Assembly: GCA_037157565.1 (NCBI GenBank)
Contig: JAZHRO010000063.1
Location: 85,960,001-86,024,000, forward strand
Direction: 5' to 3'
Origin: Thalassia testudinum
Lineage: Eukaryota; Streptophyta; Magnoliopsida; Alismatales; Hydrocharitaceae
DNA: 64,000 bases
The notes beneath the pieces are model-generated. The model saw only the letters and a list, made by a program, of their open reading frames with translations. It searched no databases and was not told where the DNA came from. Numbering within the stretch: the first letter of the stretch is position 1; each line of letters begins with the position of its first letter. A program made the position numbers and the translations under genes. Of this stretch, positions 11,796 through 21,347 are shown piece by piece.

Positions 11796-12062
11796 AGTGC
11801 ACAGTGTCATGGGCGAGGCGCTTGTGAAGGGGTGGTGAGGGACCTCACCCCCCAAGTGTGTTGAGGCAATAAGCCCCAACCACTTTTTCAATTTATGCGG
11901 CTATAACAACCCGTGTGCTTCCGAGGTGGGACTAAAGTCCCACCTTCCTTTTCGCGCATAGCAGCAGGGAGGAGCTTTGTCAATTGTGGATGAAGATGCA
12001 GTCAGCAAATCCAATTGACCGGCTAGTTATGATCTTGGGAGAGTTCCGTACGTCCTGAGGAT
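11796..12062 (-). repeat. LTR G, third visible segment
   Basis: This fragment of a family-epsilon LTR lies between D and solo LTR B. The stretch around 11930-11945 (GTGGGACTAAAGTCCCAC, itself a palindrome) matches 57328-57345 in H and the related site near 30625 in E. The last five bases (AGGAT, 12058-12062) are the target duplication of B. Confidence 0.75.
12058..12062. other. Target-site duplication of solo LTR B, left copy
   Basis: AGGAT stands directly before LTR B and is repeated at 25240-25244 directly after it, 13.2 kb away across the nested copia element. Confidence 0.85.
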
Positions 12063-12509
12063 TGATTACACAGTAATCATAGGTCTTAATTGACCTAGAT
12101 TAGGCTATAACTTAGCATAAGTTAGGGAAATTCATGCATGCATACGCATTATCTGCATCTTTACTGCTTTCCTTGAGCTATGCATAAAATAATGTTATAA
12201 TGTGCGGATTAAGTGCATTATGTTGATTGCAGACAATAAGTAGATCTGGAGCTGGATCTGAAGCTGGATCAAGAATAACGGGAGTTGCAGCAAAGCTGAA
12301 GTGGAAGGCTTAGATTAGATGTAGGAACAATAATGTAAGGGGGTTAAAAGTTTGCAATTCTATTAAGTAGAAATAAAGCAGTAAAATGTGAAGAGCATAG
12401 GTCCATCCTAGCCCTAGAATAGCCTAGAACTTCCCCAAGCCTTAGCCACCCTTAGATTAGGTCACAACACCTTAGGAAGCCCAAAAACCCTAGTTTCAAC
12501 CCTTATCTG

Positions 12510-12738
12510 GATGTCCAGATAAGTTATAGGACGTCCAGGACCCTTAGCCATCTCTCGCACACTTCAAACCCACTTCTGCAGTGTTATTGGACGTCCAGAC
12601 ACTTTGTCAGACGTCCAATTTCTGCAAAATACCCAAAACAGAACCCAAAATCCCTCCTGACTCTGATTGGATGTCCAGATAACAAGTCTGGACTTCTAAT
12701 TTTTGAGTATAAGATGTCTAACACTATTATTAGGCATC
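12510..12738. repeat. GACGTC dyad cluster in LTR B
   Basis: Pairs lie at 12510/12530 and 12590/12610, each 20 bp apart, followed by sites at 12670, 12691, 12713 and 12733 (gaps 21, 22, 20). Four of the eight are GATGTC-like or otherwise decayed. The cluster is 0.7-0.9 kb upstream of the TATA box. Confidence 0.8.
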
Positions 12739-13421
12739 TGATACTGCTCTCCAATTCCTGTTTTGAGATTTAAGCCTTGATCTTGGATCTCTAGGTCCCT
12801 AAACCCAATTCCAACCCCATAGGAACCTAAATTAAGGTGTCATAACCCTAGTACATCACCTCTAGACCTCCATAAGGACCTAATTAGGTTCTCACTAAAC
12901 CTAATTGACTTGGATCTTAGTCAATTCCATCAACCTATTCAATTGGACTCATTGAGTCCAACTGAGCCCTGATCTCAGCACACACTATCAATTAGACTTA
13001 GTGAGAGTCCAATTGACCTAGACCTAAATTAATTGAGTTATTTTACTCTCAATTAAGTTTCCACACATCCAATTAAACTTGTATTAAGTTTAATTGCACT
13101 TTACCTTAGTGAATTAGGGTTTATAACCCTAATTTGAGACATACCTTGACCTAAACCCACTAGAACCTAACCTAATCAACCTAGCCACCTAAGTTTCGAC
13201 CCACACACACCATCCACATGAAAATACCTAGCCTAGAGTTCTCTAGAACTCTCTACCATGTGTGGTTGCCTTGGTTGCCAAAATTAGCAACCAAGAGCCA
13301 TTCGATTTTTAGATCCACATTTGGTGGATCTAAAAACCACCATCCATCCTCTCTCTCTCACTCTCCCACAAGCTCCCACCATAGACCTCTCTAGAGAATT
13401 CCATAATTCTCTAGAGAGCTT

Positions 13422-13449
13422 CCCTTAGGTCTATAAAAAGACCTAAGGG
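13422..13449 (+). promoter_or_regulatory. LTR B TATA box inside a perfect inverted repeat
   Basis: CCCTTAGGTC, then TATAAAAA, then GACCTAAGGG. A second inverted repeat (TCTCTAGAGAATT and its complement, 13388-13418) lies directly upstream. Confidence 0.75.
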
Positions 13450-13793
13450 TTGGCCATTTGCACCCATTCACATCCTTGGCTTCCATTGGCACCACTCACC
13501 TCATTAGCTCCATACACACCCACCTTCACTTAGGCTTGCTACTCCACCTCCACAAGCTCACTACCATATGGAGGATACCATGCCAGGATGCTGGATCAAC
13601 CCTACCTCTCTCCAAGGGTCGGCCTAAGCTACATTGGCCGCCCCTTATTCTTCTCCCGACCACTCCAAGGCCATCGAGGACCACCCCTGAATGCCCCTTT
13701 ATTCTTCTAGATTTAATTCATGCTCTTCATAATTTTATTGATTTTATTACTGCTTAATAGCGTAGTCTTACTTCTCCCCCAATGATGCATGCA

Positions 13794-13798
13794 AAATC
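13794..13798. other. Target-site duplication of the copia element, left copy
   Basis: AAATC precedes the LTR start TGAAATTG and is repeated at 24759-24763 after the terminal AACTAACA. Removing the insert restores GCAAAATCCCCCCAT, which matches the uninterrupted copy C. Confidence 0.95.
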
Positions 13799-14340
13799 TG
13801 AAATTGTACTAGAGGGGGGGTGAATAGTGAAATTATAGAATATTGTAATACAAAAAATTCAATCACACAATGAACTCAATTCTTTTTAGGTGGAAACCCA
13901 AGATGGGTGAAAACCACCACCTAAGTCAATCTCTTAACTTAGGATTTTTTATCACAAGGCGATCAATCCACTAACCACACTACTTAAACGAGGGTAGTGA
14001 ACCTCAATTACAAATCCCACCTCCGATCCCTAAACGGAGGTTTCTCCCTTCAAAATGAAGAGACGGGGACCCGACAGGCCGGATACCCAAAGTACAGAAA
14101 TTAAGAAGTAAAATAACACCTATAGAGCACCCCAATAATTAAGTTGCTTTCTTATCTACTAAGCATGAAAAGAACTCCCTGATGATTTGCAGAACGGAGT
14201 GAGCTGGGAGTATGGATTTGCCCTTTGATCAGAGTATTAGCACAGCACAAGGGCAAGATGGAGCTTAGAGTAGTGAGCAAGAGATTTTTCTAATGGAATT
14301 GTATCTCAAGAGGTGTGTCTTGCCTAAGAGGAGTTGTAGT

Positions 14341-14349
14341 CTATTTATA
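14341..14349 (-). promoter_or_regulatory. TATA box in copia 3' LTR
   Basis: Minus-strand TATAAATAG, identical in the other LTR at 23691-23699. It is the likely U3/R promoter element. Confidence 0.75.
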
Positions 14350-14471
14350 GGCAAGTTTGGAACCTTCAAGAACACTTGGAAGAGCTCTTCTAGCCGTTGG
14401 AGACAAATCCCAAGAGTTTAGGACGAAATCCACACAAAATCAGGGTAATGATGAGTCTAACAGCAATATCA

Positions 14472-15071
14472 GACGTCTAATTATAGGATCAAACATCTTA
14501 TAGGATGTCTGATTATTCTTCTGGTCGTCTAATACTGTAGGCCATCCAAGACAGACTCCATTGGATCAAAAGAAGGACGTCTGATATTTTCACATAAGAC
14601 GTCTGATTATTTTATTGGACGTCTAATGAAGGGTGGATTCGTTCCTGTTATCTTCAGATCAAAATAAGGTTCTAGGTTTAGAGGATCAGACGTCGTTATG
14701 GACGTCTGGGGACATCACCAGACGTCTGAAAACCTAAATACTCTTCCCTACTTCTTCTGCCAAAAGATTATGTGGCCATAAACAGATACGCACAGAAAAT
14801 CATGGCCAACGGTTCAAAGGCAAACGTCTGGAAGTCAGTTAAGACGTCTGGAAATTGTTTTTGCCTAAGCCAAGTCTAACGGTTAGTATGAGGACGTCTG
14901 GGTAAAGAATCAGACGTCTGTGTAAGGTTATCGACGTCTGAAAGTGAAGTCATTCGACTGATGTTTATGAGGAGACAAACAAAGGCAAAACTCTTTGAAA
15001 TTAGACGTCTGACACACTTGTCAGATGTCTTATAGTGAAAAATTAGACGTCTGACAATTATCCTGGACGTC
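14472..15071. repeat. GACGTC palindrome array in copia LTR (U3)
   Basis: About fourteen exact GACGTC sites plus decayed forms occur in 600 bp. Starts include 14472, 14576, 14598, 14618, 14689, 14701, 14721, 14843, 14893, 14913, 14933, 15003, 15046 and 15066. The commonest gap is exactly 20 bp (for example 14598/14618, 14701/14721, 14893/14913/14933 and 15046/15066). With decayed sites, 14472/14492/14504/14524 has gaps of 20, 12 and 20. Spacer sequences differ from pair to pair. Confidence 0.9.
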
Positions 15072-15401
15072 TGATAAAAGTATAAATGTTGGGTTTTTGT
15101 TTCTAATTTATCCTAAGTGTAGAGAGCCTAAGTTAGTTATTTATAGGTTATGTTTGGGGGCTCTTTATAATATTTCTAGACTCAAATAAAATGAAAATTA
15201 CAACCTTTGAAAGTTTACATGAAAAAGCCTAAGACCTAATACTTATGCCACTTGTCTTCACGCTTTTAATCTCCCGTCTTGGAAAGCTTTTTGAAATCCT
15301 GCAAATATGTTATTACAGAGAGAAAACAATATGCTACTCTTTAATTTTTATTTCATTTTGTAAAATCATCAAAATATTATATGCGAGTGGTTGAACTAAC
15401 A

Positions 15402-15415
15402 ATCTCCCCCTTTTT
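15402..15415 (-). other. Polypurine tract of the copia element
   Basis: Minus-strand AAAAAGGGGGAGAT directly precedes the 3' LTR start TGTTAG. This is the expected plus-strand priming site. Confidence 0.92.
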
Positions 15416-15790
15416 GATGATTTTCAAAATATAGCTGTAGGTTCTTATTTTCTCCCCCTAAAGGTTGTACTTGGTAGTCTTTATCTATTTAAGAAGTTTG
15501 TTTTTATATTATTCCTTAAGTTCTTACCTACATTCTTCTCCCCCTTTTTGAATATCATCATGAAGGGTTGTTAAAGGGAGTTGAAATCCAAACTACAAGA
15601 GTGATATCTACAATGTAGAGTGCATGAATAAAATTGCATGATTAAAAGATGACAAGGCATTAAGGAAAATTGATTAGGAATAGAAATATTTAAGCATGGA
15701 CTAGCTATTTGTTCCCAAAAATATTAAGTACGAGGTCAAGGCCCCTTAATACAAACTTGGAATAAAAGATAGAAAAATAGAAGCACTAAA
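15416..15790. other. Copia 3' non-coding stretch
   Basis: AT-rich sequence between the env-like ORF and the polypurine tract. I see no gene or repeat in it. Confidence 0.7.
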
Positions 15791-16896
15791 CTATTCTTCT
15801 TGATCTTGACGGCGACGGCGACGAGCGGGTCCTTGTCCCATCTGCAAATTTTGAACATCTGATCTAAGTTCATCGATGTCACGGCGCATGCTTCCCATGC
15901 AGGTGTACATCTCGCCGGTTCGACGCTGTAGGAGGGAGATGCCGGAGGAGAGGGAATCTGTGGCCGGATCCCATGATTCATCAAAGCTCGAGCGGGGAGC
16001 TTCTATTTGAAGGGGCCGTGGTTCATGGAAGTCTGGAAAGGGTGGAAGGGGCTTGTCTTCCATGGGCTCATCGGCGGGCTCAAGATGCTCCCTAAGTATA
16101 TGCATCTTGGCGGCTGTGGCCCGGTTGTAAGGCTCAATCTTCTTGTCAACTGCTTAGTCAGTTATGGAAATCCGATGGGTTCAAAAGATTTTGGATAGAA
16201 TAGACCCAAACGGAAGTGATGCCCCATGGTCTTCATTCATGATGCGAACAATGAGGCAGCAATAATTGAAAGGAATATGACGAACGGCCGCAAAAAGGAG
16301 CGCCTTGTGTTGGCACGAGATGTAATCAAAACCTCTCGATTTGTTTAGGAGGTCCCACCCAAAAATGCGAGAGAGTAGACGTGGAAGGGGTTTGAGATTT
16401 TTTCATGGTAGGGTGCCAAGGTTTTCAACATATTTTTCAGGGAGAACTAACTCTTGATTGATGATTTCTGGGTTGTATTGCCTCAGAATGTCATTGAAAT
16501 CATTTCCCTCATTGGGGATGGCTAGAAGGTCGGAAATAGTTTTGGATGTGATGTGTATTTCGCGACCAAATAGGCGGGTATGGAGTTCAAGTTCATCGTT
16601 GCTGTAGTCCTCAATGATGTTGGCATAAAAGAGACGGCAAAGATCAGGGAACACACCAAGAGTTCCAATGCCAGAGTGGAATTGACAGTCAAAATATTGA
16701 AAGAGATGGAGAGTTTGGAAGTGTTCCCGAAGGTTCAAATGGGCAAAATCATTCCAAACAATAAAATGAGGGCATTTAACTTTGGCATTCGCGAAACGAC
16801 GAATCGCTGCTTAGCGATGTTGCCCCGCAATTGATCTGCCAAATAAGTGGAAGAGGAAGTGGAAGATCCCTCAACTTGCTTCCTACAAGGAGGCAT
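15791..16896 (-). pseudogene. Env-like ORF downstream of copia pol (plant transposon protein domain), broken
   Basis: The probable start is ATG at 16896-16894 (MPPCRKQVEGSS). The body has a segment FPDLCRLFYANI followed by GREIHITSKTISDLLAIP, which resembles the 'putative plant transposon protein' domain often found in the third ORF of SIRE- and Athila-type elements. The C-terminus has a Pro-rich stretch (PLPPFPDF), a short predicted coiled coil (RRDIDELRSDVQNLQ) and a basic tail (RRRRR). One frame change near 16800 and in-frame stops at 16403-16405, 16181-16183 and 16154-16156 break it. Its role is unknown; an envelope function is only a traditional label, and no clear signal peptide or membrane segment is seen. 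The family assignment is from motif resemblance and needs a profile search. Confidence 0.6.
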
Positions 16897-17611
16897 ATTT
16901 GGTGGAATGGGCAGTTAGGTTTTGGAAAAAAAAATGGGTGGTGTTTTGAGGATAGAATACCTGCAACAACATCCATACAAGAACATTCAACCAACATTCT
17001 CCCAAAATATTTCAACAACACAGATTCAAACAATGCAATCATCATTAAAAAAAAATATGTGGCAGTATGCCTTGAGGCAATACAATGTCGGCTTGAACCT
17101 CATGAGGTAATACCCTTGCCATGGAAAATGCAGCTAGGGATAACAGGGTTTTCTTGACTGAGGGTTAGGGTTCTAAAGCTGATAATGATATGAAATGTGC
17201 AAGTAGGTCAAGAGAATCAAGAAGGAGAACTAGATGCTACAAGATGCTACAAGGTCGTGGGTAAAAGATCATGGAGATGCCCTAGGAGTTGAGAGGGTAT
17301 ACCCACGGGAGGAGGGAAGCCTCCAAATGCGCGGTCGAGAGGCAGGGAGGACACGCGCAGAGGAGCAGCAGTTCCGCCAGTCGTCGAGGAGGCACGACGG
17401 TCGTCTGGCGGCGAGCAAAACTTCGCCAACTGCTGCTGTGGACCGTCGGGTGTGAGGGAGAGCGGTAGGGATTTGGGAGAGGAGAGTGGGACCTTTACGA
17501 AGGGGATCTTATATCCCAAGGTCACGGAGCAAGTCTCCCCCTAAAGTTGGGGAGATTTGCATTTCAAACCGTCCAGAGAACAATCGCGATGCACAGATTT
17601 TTCCCCGATCA
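16897..17611. other. Copia spacer between the env-like ORF and the palindrome array
   Basis: No convincing gene. It includes a GC-richer part (17270-17470), whose short ORFs on both strands lack family features. Confidence 0.6.
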
Positions 17612-18129
17612 GACGTCTGGAGATGATGACAGACGTCTAGATTTACGTGAGGGATTTTAGCCCTTTTCATGGCGACGTCTGTTTTATTCATCAGATGATA
17701 AATCAAACGACTAATTTCAAAATTAGACGTCTGATTTCTGCAGGCATCCTTCCCTGAAAGATGAGTTATTCTCCAGGTTGTCGTCTGATTTCTGTCTCAA
17801 ACGACACATAAGACGTCTAAATATTATATTAGACGTCCTATTTCTGCAGACAGACCTTCCTGGATTTTCGCCTAAAGTTACAGGGTCATCCGATTTTCCA
17901 ATCAGATGACCTATGCGACATCTAACCGCAGATTCAGACGTCCGACAGATAGTACATGTTCTGTCTCAAAGATAGACGTCTGTCAACACATCTGGACGAC
18001 GAGACAGACGTCTGTAAGGGATGCCAGACGTCTGATATGACTGTTTTGTTAGATAAAATTGTCGTCTGTCCCAGATGTGTAGACGACGAATTTTTATGTA
18101 TAAGACGTCTGATGATTTAATCAGACGTC
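17612..18129. repeat. Internal GACGTC array of the copia element
   Basis: Twelve exact GACGTC sites plus many one- or two-base variants. Four successive quartets start at 17674, 17780, 17885 and 17975, and each has spacing 20, 12, 20 (for example 17975/17995/18007/18027). A final quartet at 18061/18082/18104/18124 has gaps 21, 22, 20, the same geometry as in LTR C (58232/58253/58275/58295), and shares ATAAGACGTCTGAT with it. The array lies between RNase H and the env-like ORF. Confidence 0.85.
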
Positions 18130-18249
18130 TGATATTGGACAGAATGTGCATTTGGATGTTTGAACTGAGAATGAAGGCTTCTAACTTAGTAAAATCAAGG
18201 CTCCATCTATGCTCATGACAAAGGAAGTTCCATTAAATCACTAAATTCT

Positions 18250-20211
18250 TCAAATATCACTTAGCTTACATATGCCTAGTTTCCTACGTATATAATTAAA
18301 GCGATCATAATTCAAAGGTTTAGTGAAAATATCAGCTAATTGCAGTTCAGTACAAATAAATTCAACTTCGATTTCTCCCTTAAGTACATTATCTCTCAAG
18401 AAGTGATGTCGAACATCAATATGTTTTGTGCGAGAGTGATGTACGGGATTTTTCGAGAGTTTGATAGCACTAGTATTGTCACATAATATTTTTATCTTAT
18501 TAAATATCAAGTTAAAATCCTTCAAAGTATTTTTCATCCAAAGCACTTGGGAACATGCTAGTGCGGCGGCTATGTATTCAGCTTCTGTAGTTGATAGAGC
18601 TACACTAGATTGTTTCTTTGAAAACCAAGAGACTAGTGATTCGCCCAAGACTTGGCACGTCCCACTAGTACTCTTCCTATCGGTGCGGCTACCTGCGTAG
18701 TCTGCATCGCTATAAGTAACTAAGTTGAATTGTGGACTCCTAAGGTAGAATAAGCCATAATCAGATGTGTCAACTAGATATCTAAGTATTCATTTTACAG
18801 CATTTAGGTGTGATTGTTTGGGGTTTGATTGAAACCTAGCACATAAGCAGGTACTAAACAAAATATCAAGTCTACTGGAAGTTAAATACAGTAAAGATCC
18901 AATCATGCTATGATAGAGCTTTTGATCTATGGGCGTACTTGATTCGTCCAAGTCTAAGGAAGTTGTGACACTCATAGGAGTGTTCTTCCCTTTACTTTTG
19001 TTCATATCAAATTTCTTCAACATCTCCTTTGTGTATTTTGATTGACACACAAAGGTTCCAATTTCGAGCTGAGTGATTTGCAGGCCCAAGAAAAACTTGG
19101 GCTCACCCACCAAACTCATTTCGAATTGTTCCTGCATAATTTCTGAAAACTTTTCACACATAGATTCATTAGTAGCACCAAATATAATATCATCTACATA
19201 TATTTGAACTAATAAAATGTCTTTTCCTTTTCTTTTAATGAATAATGTGGAATCAGCTTCCCCTATAGAGAATTTTGCATTTAACAAGTACTCTTTGAGC
19301 CTTTCATACGAAGCTCTAGGAGCTTGCTTTAGACCATATAGTGCCTTGTTTAATTTGTAGACAAAATGAGGCTTATCATGAGACTCAAAACCAGGAGGTT
19401 GTTTTACAAAAACTTCCTCCTTAATGAATCCGTTAAGAAACGCGTTCTTAACGTCCATTTGAAAGAGTTTAAAGCCAAGAAAGGCGACATAAGCAAGAAG
19501 CATGCGAATTGATTCGAGTCGAGCTACGGGAGCATAAGTCTCATCAAAATCAATTCCTTCTTCTTGGTTGTACCCTTGTGCTACCAACCGAGCCTTGTTT
19601 CGAATAACCATATCGGATTCATTCAACTTGTTCCGAAATACCCATTTGGTACCTATTACCATTTGCCCTTCAGGCTTAGGTACTAGATCCCAAACTTCAT
19701 TCCTTTGGAATTGGTTGAGTTCCTCCTGCATGGCCATCATCCAAGGTTCTTCGGAGCATGCTTCCTCAACACTCTTGGGTTCAACTTGAGATACAAAGGC
19801 GGAGAGACCAAAGGAGCAACTAAAACGAGATCAGGTTTTAACGCCATCAGAAACACTTCCAATGACTTGACTTTCGGGATGATCCCTTTGATATATCCAA
19901 TCTTTTGGAAGATTATGGATATTGGAGTTTGGAATGTTAGACACATCAATAGTATCATCTTCATCATCCATATTGACTCGGTCAATGGAGGAATGAGGAG
20001 ATTCATCGAAGGAAACATGGAGGATTTCCTCCACTATTAATGTGGTCTTGTTAAAAACCCGATATGCCTTACTACGTGAGGAATAACCAATAAAGATGGC
20101 TTCTTCACCTTTGGCATCAAATTTATCTAAATTAGAGCGGGTATTCAAAACATCGACATCCAAAAACTTTAAAATAACTAATTTTGTGTATTTTCCCATA
20201 GTATAGTTCAA
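18250..20211 (-). pseudogene. pol: Copia pol, second part: integrase C-terminus, reverse transcriptase and RNase H
   Basis: One reading frame runs from 20211 to 18250 with two in-frame TGA stops (19831-19833 and 18790-18792), each at a position where CGA (Arg) is expected. The first section carries the end of integrase (IFIGYSSRSKAYRVFN). Reverse transcriptase follows, with [31 protein letters not shown] and the catalytic YVDD in [11 protein letters not shown]. RNase H has its acidic motifs in TEAEYIA and the following LCDNTSAI, and ends at HIDVRHHFLRD...LADIFTKPL. These enzymes copy element RNA into DNA and remove the RNA strand. All catalytic motifs are intact; only the stops disable it. 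Confidence 0.92.
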
Positions 20212-21232
20212 AGCAAGTTTTTCGCAATCCAGATCGAATTAAGGTGCGATTTAACACGTAACAAGCCGTGTTAACCGCCTCAGCCCAAAAGTACTTCGGT
20301 AACCCCGAGTCTATGAGCAATGTTCGAGCACACTCTTGAAGAGTACGGTTCTTTCTCTCAACCACCCCATTTTGTTGAGGTGTTCGAGGAAAATAAAACT
20401 CATGAGCAATACCATGCTCTTGACAAAAATCATCAAACAAGAAATTTTCAAACTCGCCCCCATGATCACTATGGATACGAGTGATTTGGTAGCCTTTTTC
20501 AGTTTGAACTTTCCTACAAAAAACAGAAAAGACAGAAAACACTCCTTCTTTGGATCTCAAGAAAAAGACCCATGAAAACCTCAAAAAATCATCTACAATT
20601 ACAAGGCAATATTTGCATCCACTGATGCTCTCATATTTTGTAGGTCCAAACAGATCTAGGTGAAGTAGTTCTAAAGGTCTTGATGTGAATATAACTTCTT
20701 TGCTTTTAAAACTAGATTTTATAATCCTACCTAATTTACATGAATCACAAATAAGCTCATTTAAAAATTTTCCTTTAGGAAGACCTCGGACTAGTTCATG
20801 TTTAGCTAGTTTTTGAACCAGCTTCATATGAACATGTCCTAGTCTTTTATGCCATATACTTAACTCATCATTTGCTATAAGACATTCATAAGTGTCATTT
20901 TTATCAAATTCTATGACATAAATGTCTTTAAATCTAGTTCCCTTAAGAAGGGTTTCATTGGTTAATGCATGCATAATTTCAAACATTTTAGAAGTAAACA
21001 CTACTTTAAAGCCCTTATCACATATTTGACTTACACTTAAAAGATTATGTTTTAGTCCTTTAACTAGAGAAACATTTGAGATGGGAGAGAGAGGATTACC
21101 TATTTTACCAAGGCCAATAATATGGCCCTTATGGTTGTTGCCAAATGTAACTGTTCCTCCATCCATAGGTTGGAGGTCCAAAAATAGGTGCTTGTCTCCC
21201 GTCATATGTTTAGAGCATCCGGAGTCCATCAC
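20132..21232 (-). pseudogene. pol: Copia pol, first part: protease and integrase
   Basis: The protease active site DSGCSKHMTGD opens the segment. It is followed by the GAG-pre-integrase zinc finger (WHKRLGH...CDSC) and the integrase core with all three acidic residues: Asp in LLHLDLFGP, Asp in IHSDHGGEFEN and Glu in QQNGVVERKNRTLQE. These would process the polyprotein and join element DNA to the chromosome. The frame differs from that of the gag ORF upstream (ends 21348) and of the RT segment downstream (starts 20211), so two frameshifts flank it. Confidence 0.92.
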
Positions 21233-21347
21233 CCATCGGCCTCCTTGGTGGCGGTGGTCACCTTGTCTTCCTCCTTGTAGACCTTCTTCCTCCTACAAAA
21301 GATCTTCGATGGTGACTTGGTGTTTCTATAGGTCTTTCTAATTTGAG

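Larger units (their letters stand above)
12063..13798 (+). repeat. Solo LTR B (family alpha), first part
   Basis: It begins TGATTACACAGTAATCATAGG and runs to the copia insertion point, then continues at 24764-25239. Without the insert it is about 2212 bp, which fits LTR A (2206) and C (2193). Flanking AGGAT on both sides, with no internal retrotransposon region, shows a solo LTR left by recombination between two LTRs. It includes the TATA inverted repeat at 13422-13449. Confidence 0.9.
13799..15401 (-). repeat. Copia element 3' LTR
   Basis: This is 1603 bp, beginning on the minus strand TGTTAGTTCAACCACTCG and ending CAATTTCA. The TATA box (TATAAATAG on the minus strand, plus 14341-14349) is well placed. 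Upstream of it in U3 lies the GACGTC array (14472-15071). Confidence 0.95.

Noticed and set aside
17612..18129. CRISPR-like array
   Set aside because: The repeat is a 6-12 bp palindrome with 6-14 bp spacers in a plant retrotransposon; there are no cas genes and no 25-40 bp direct repeats.
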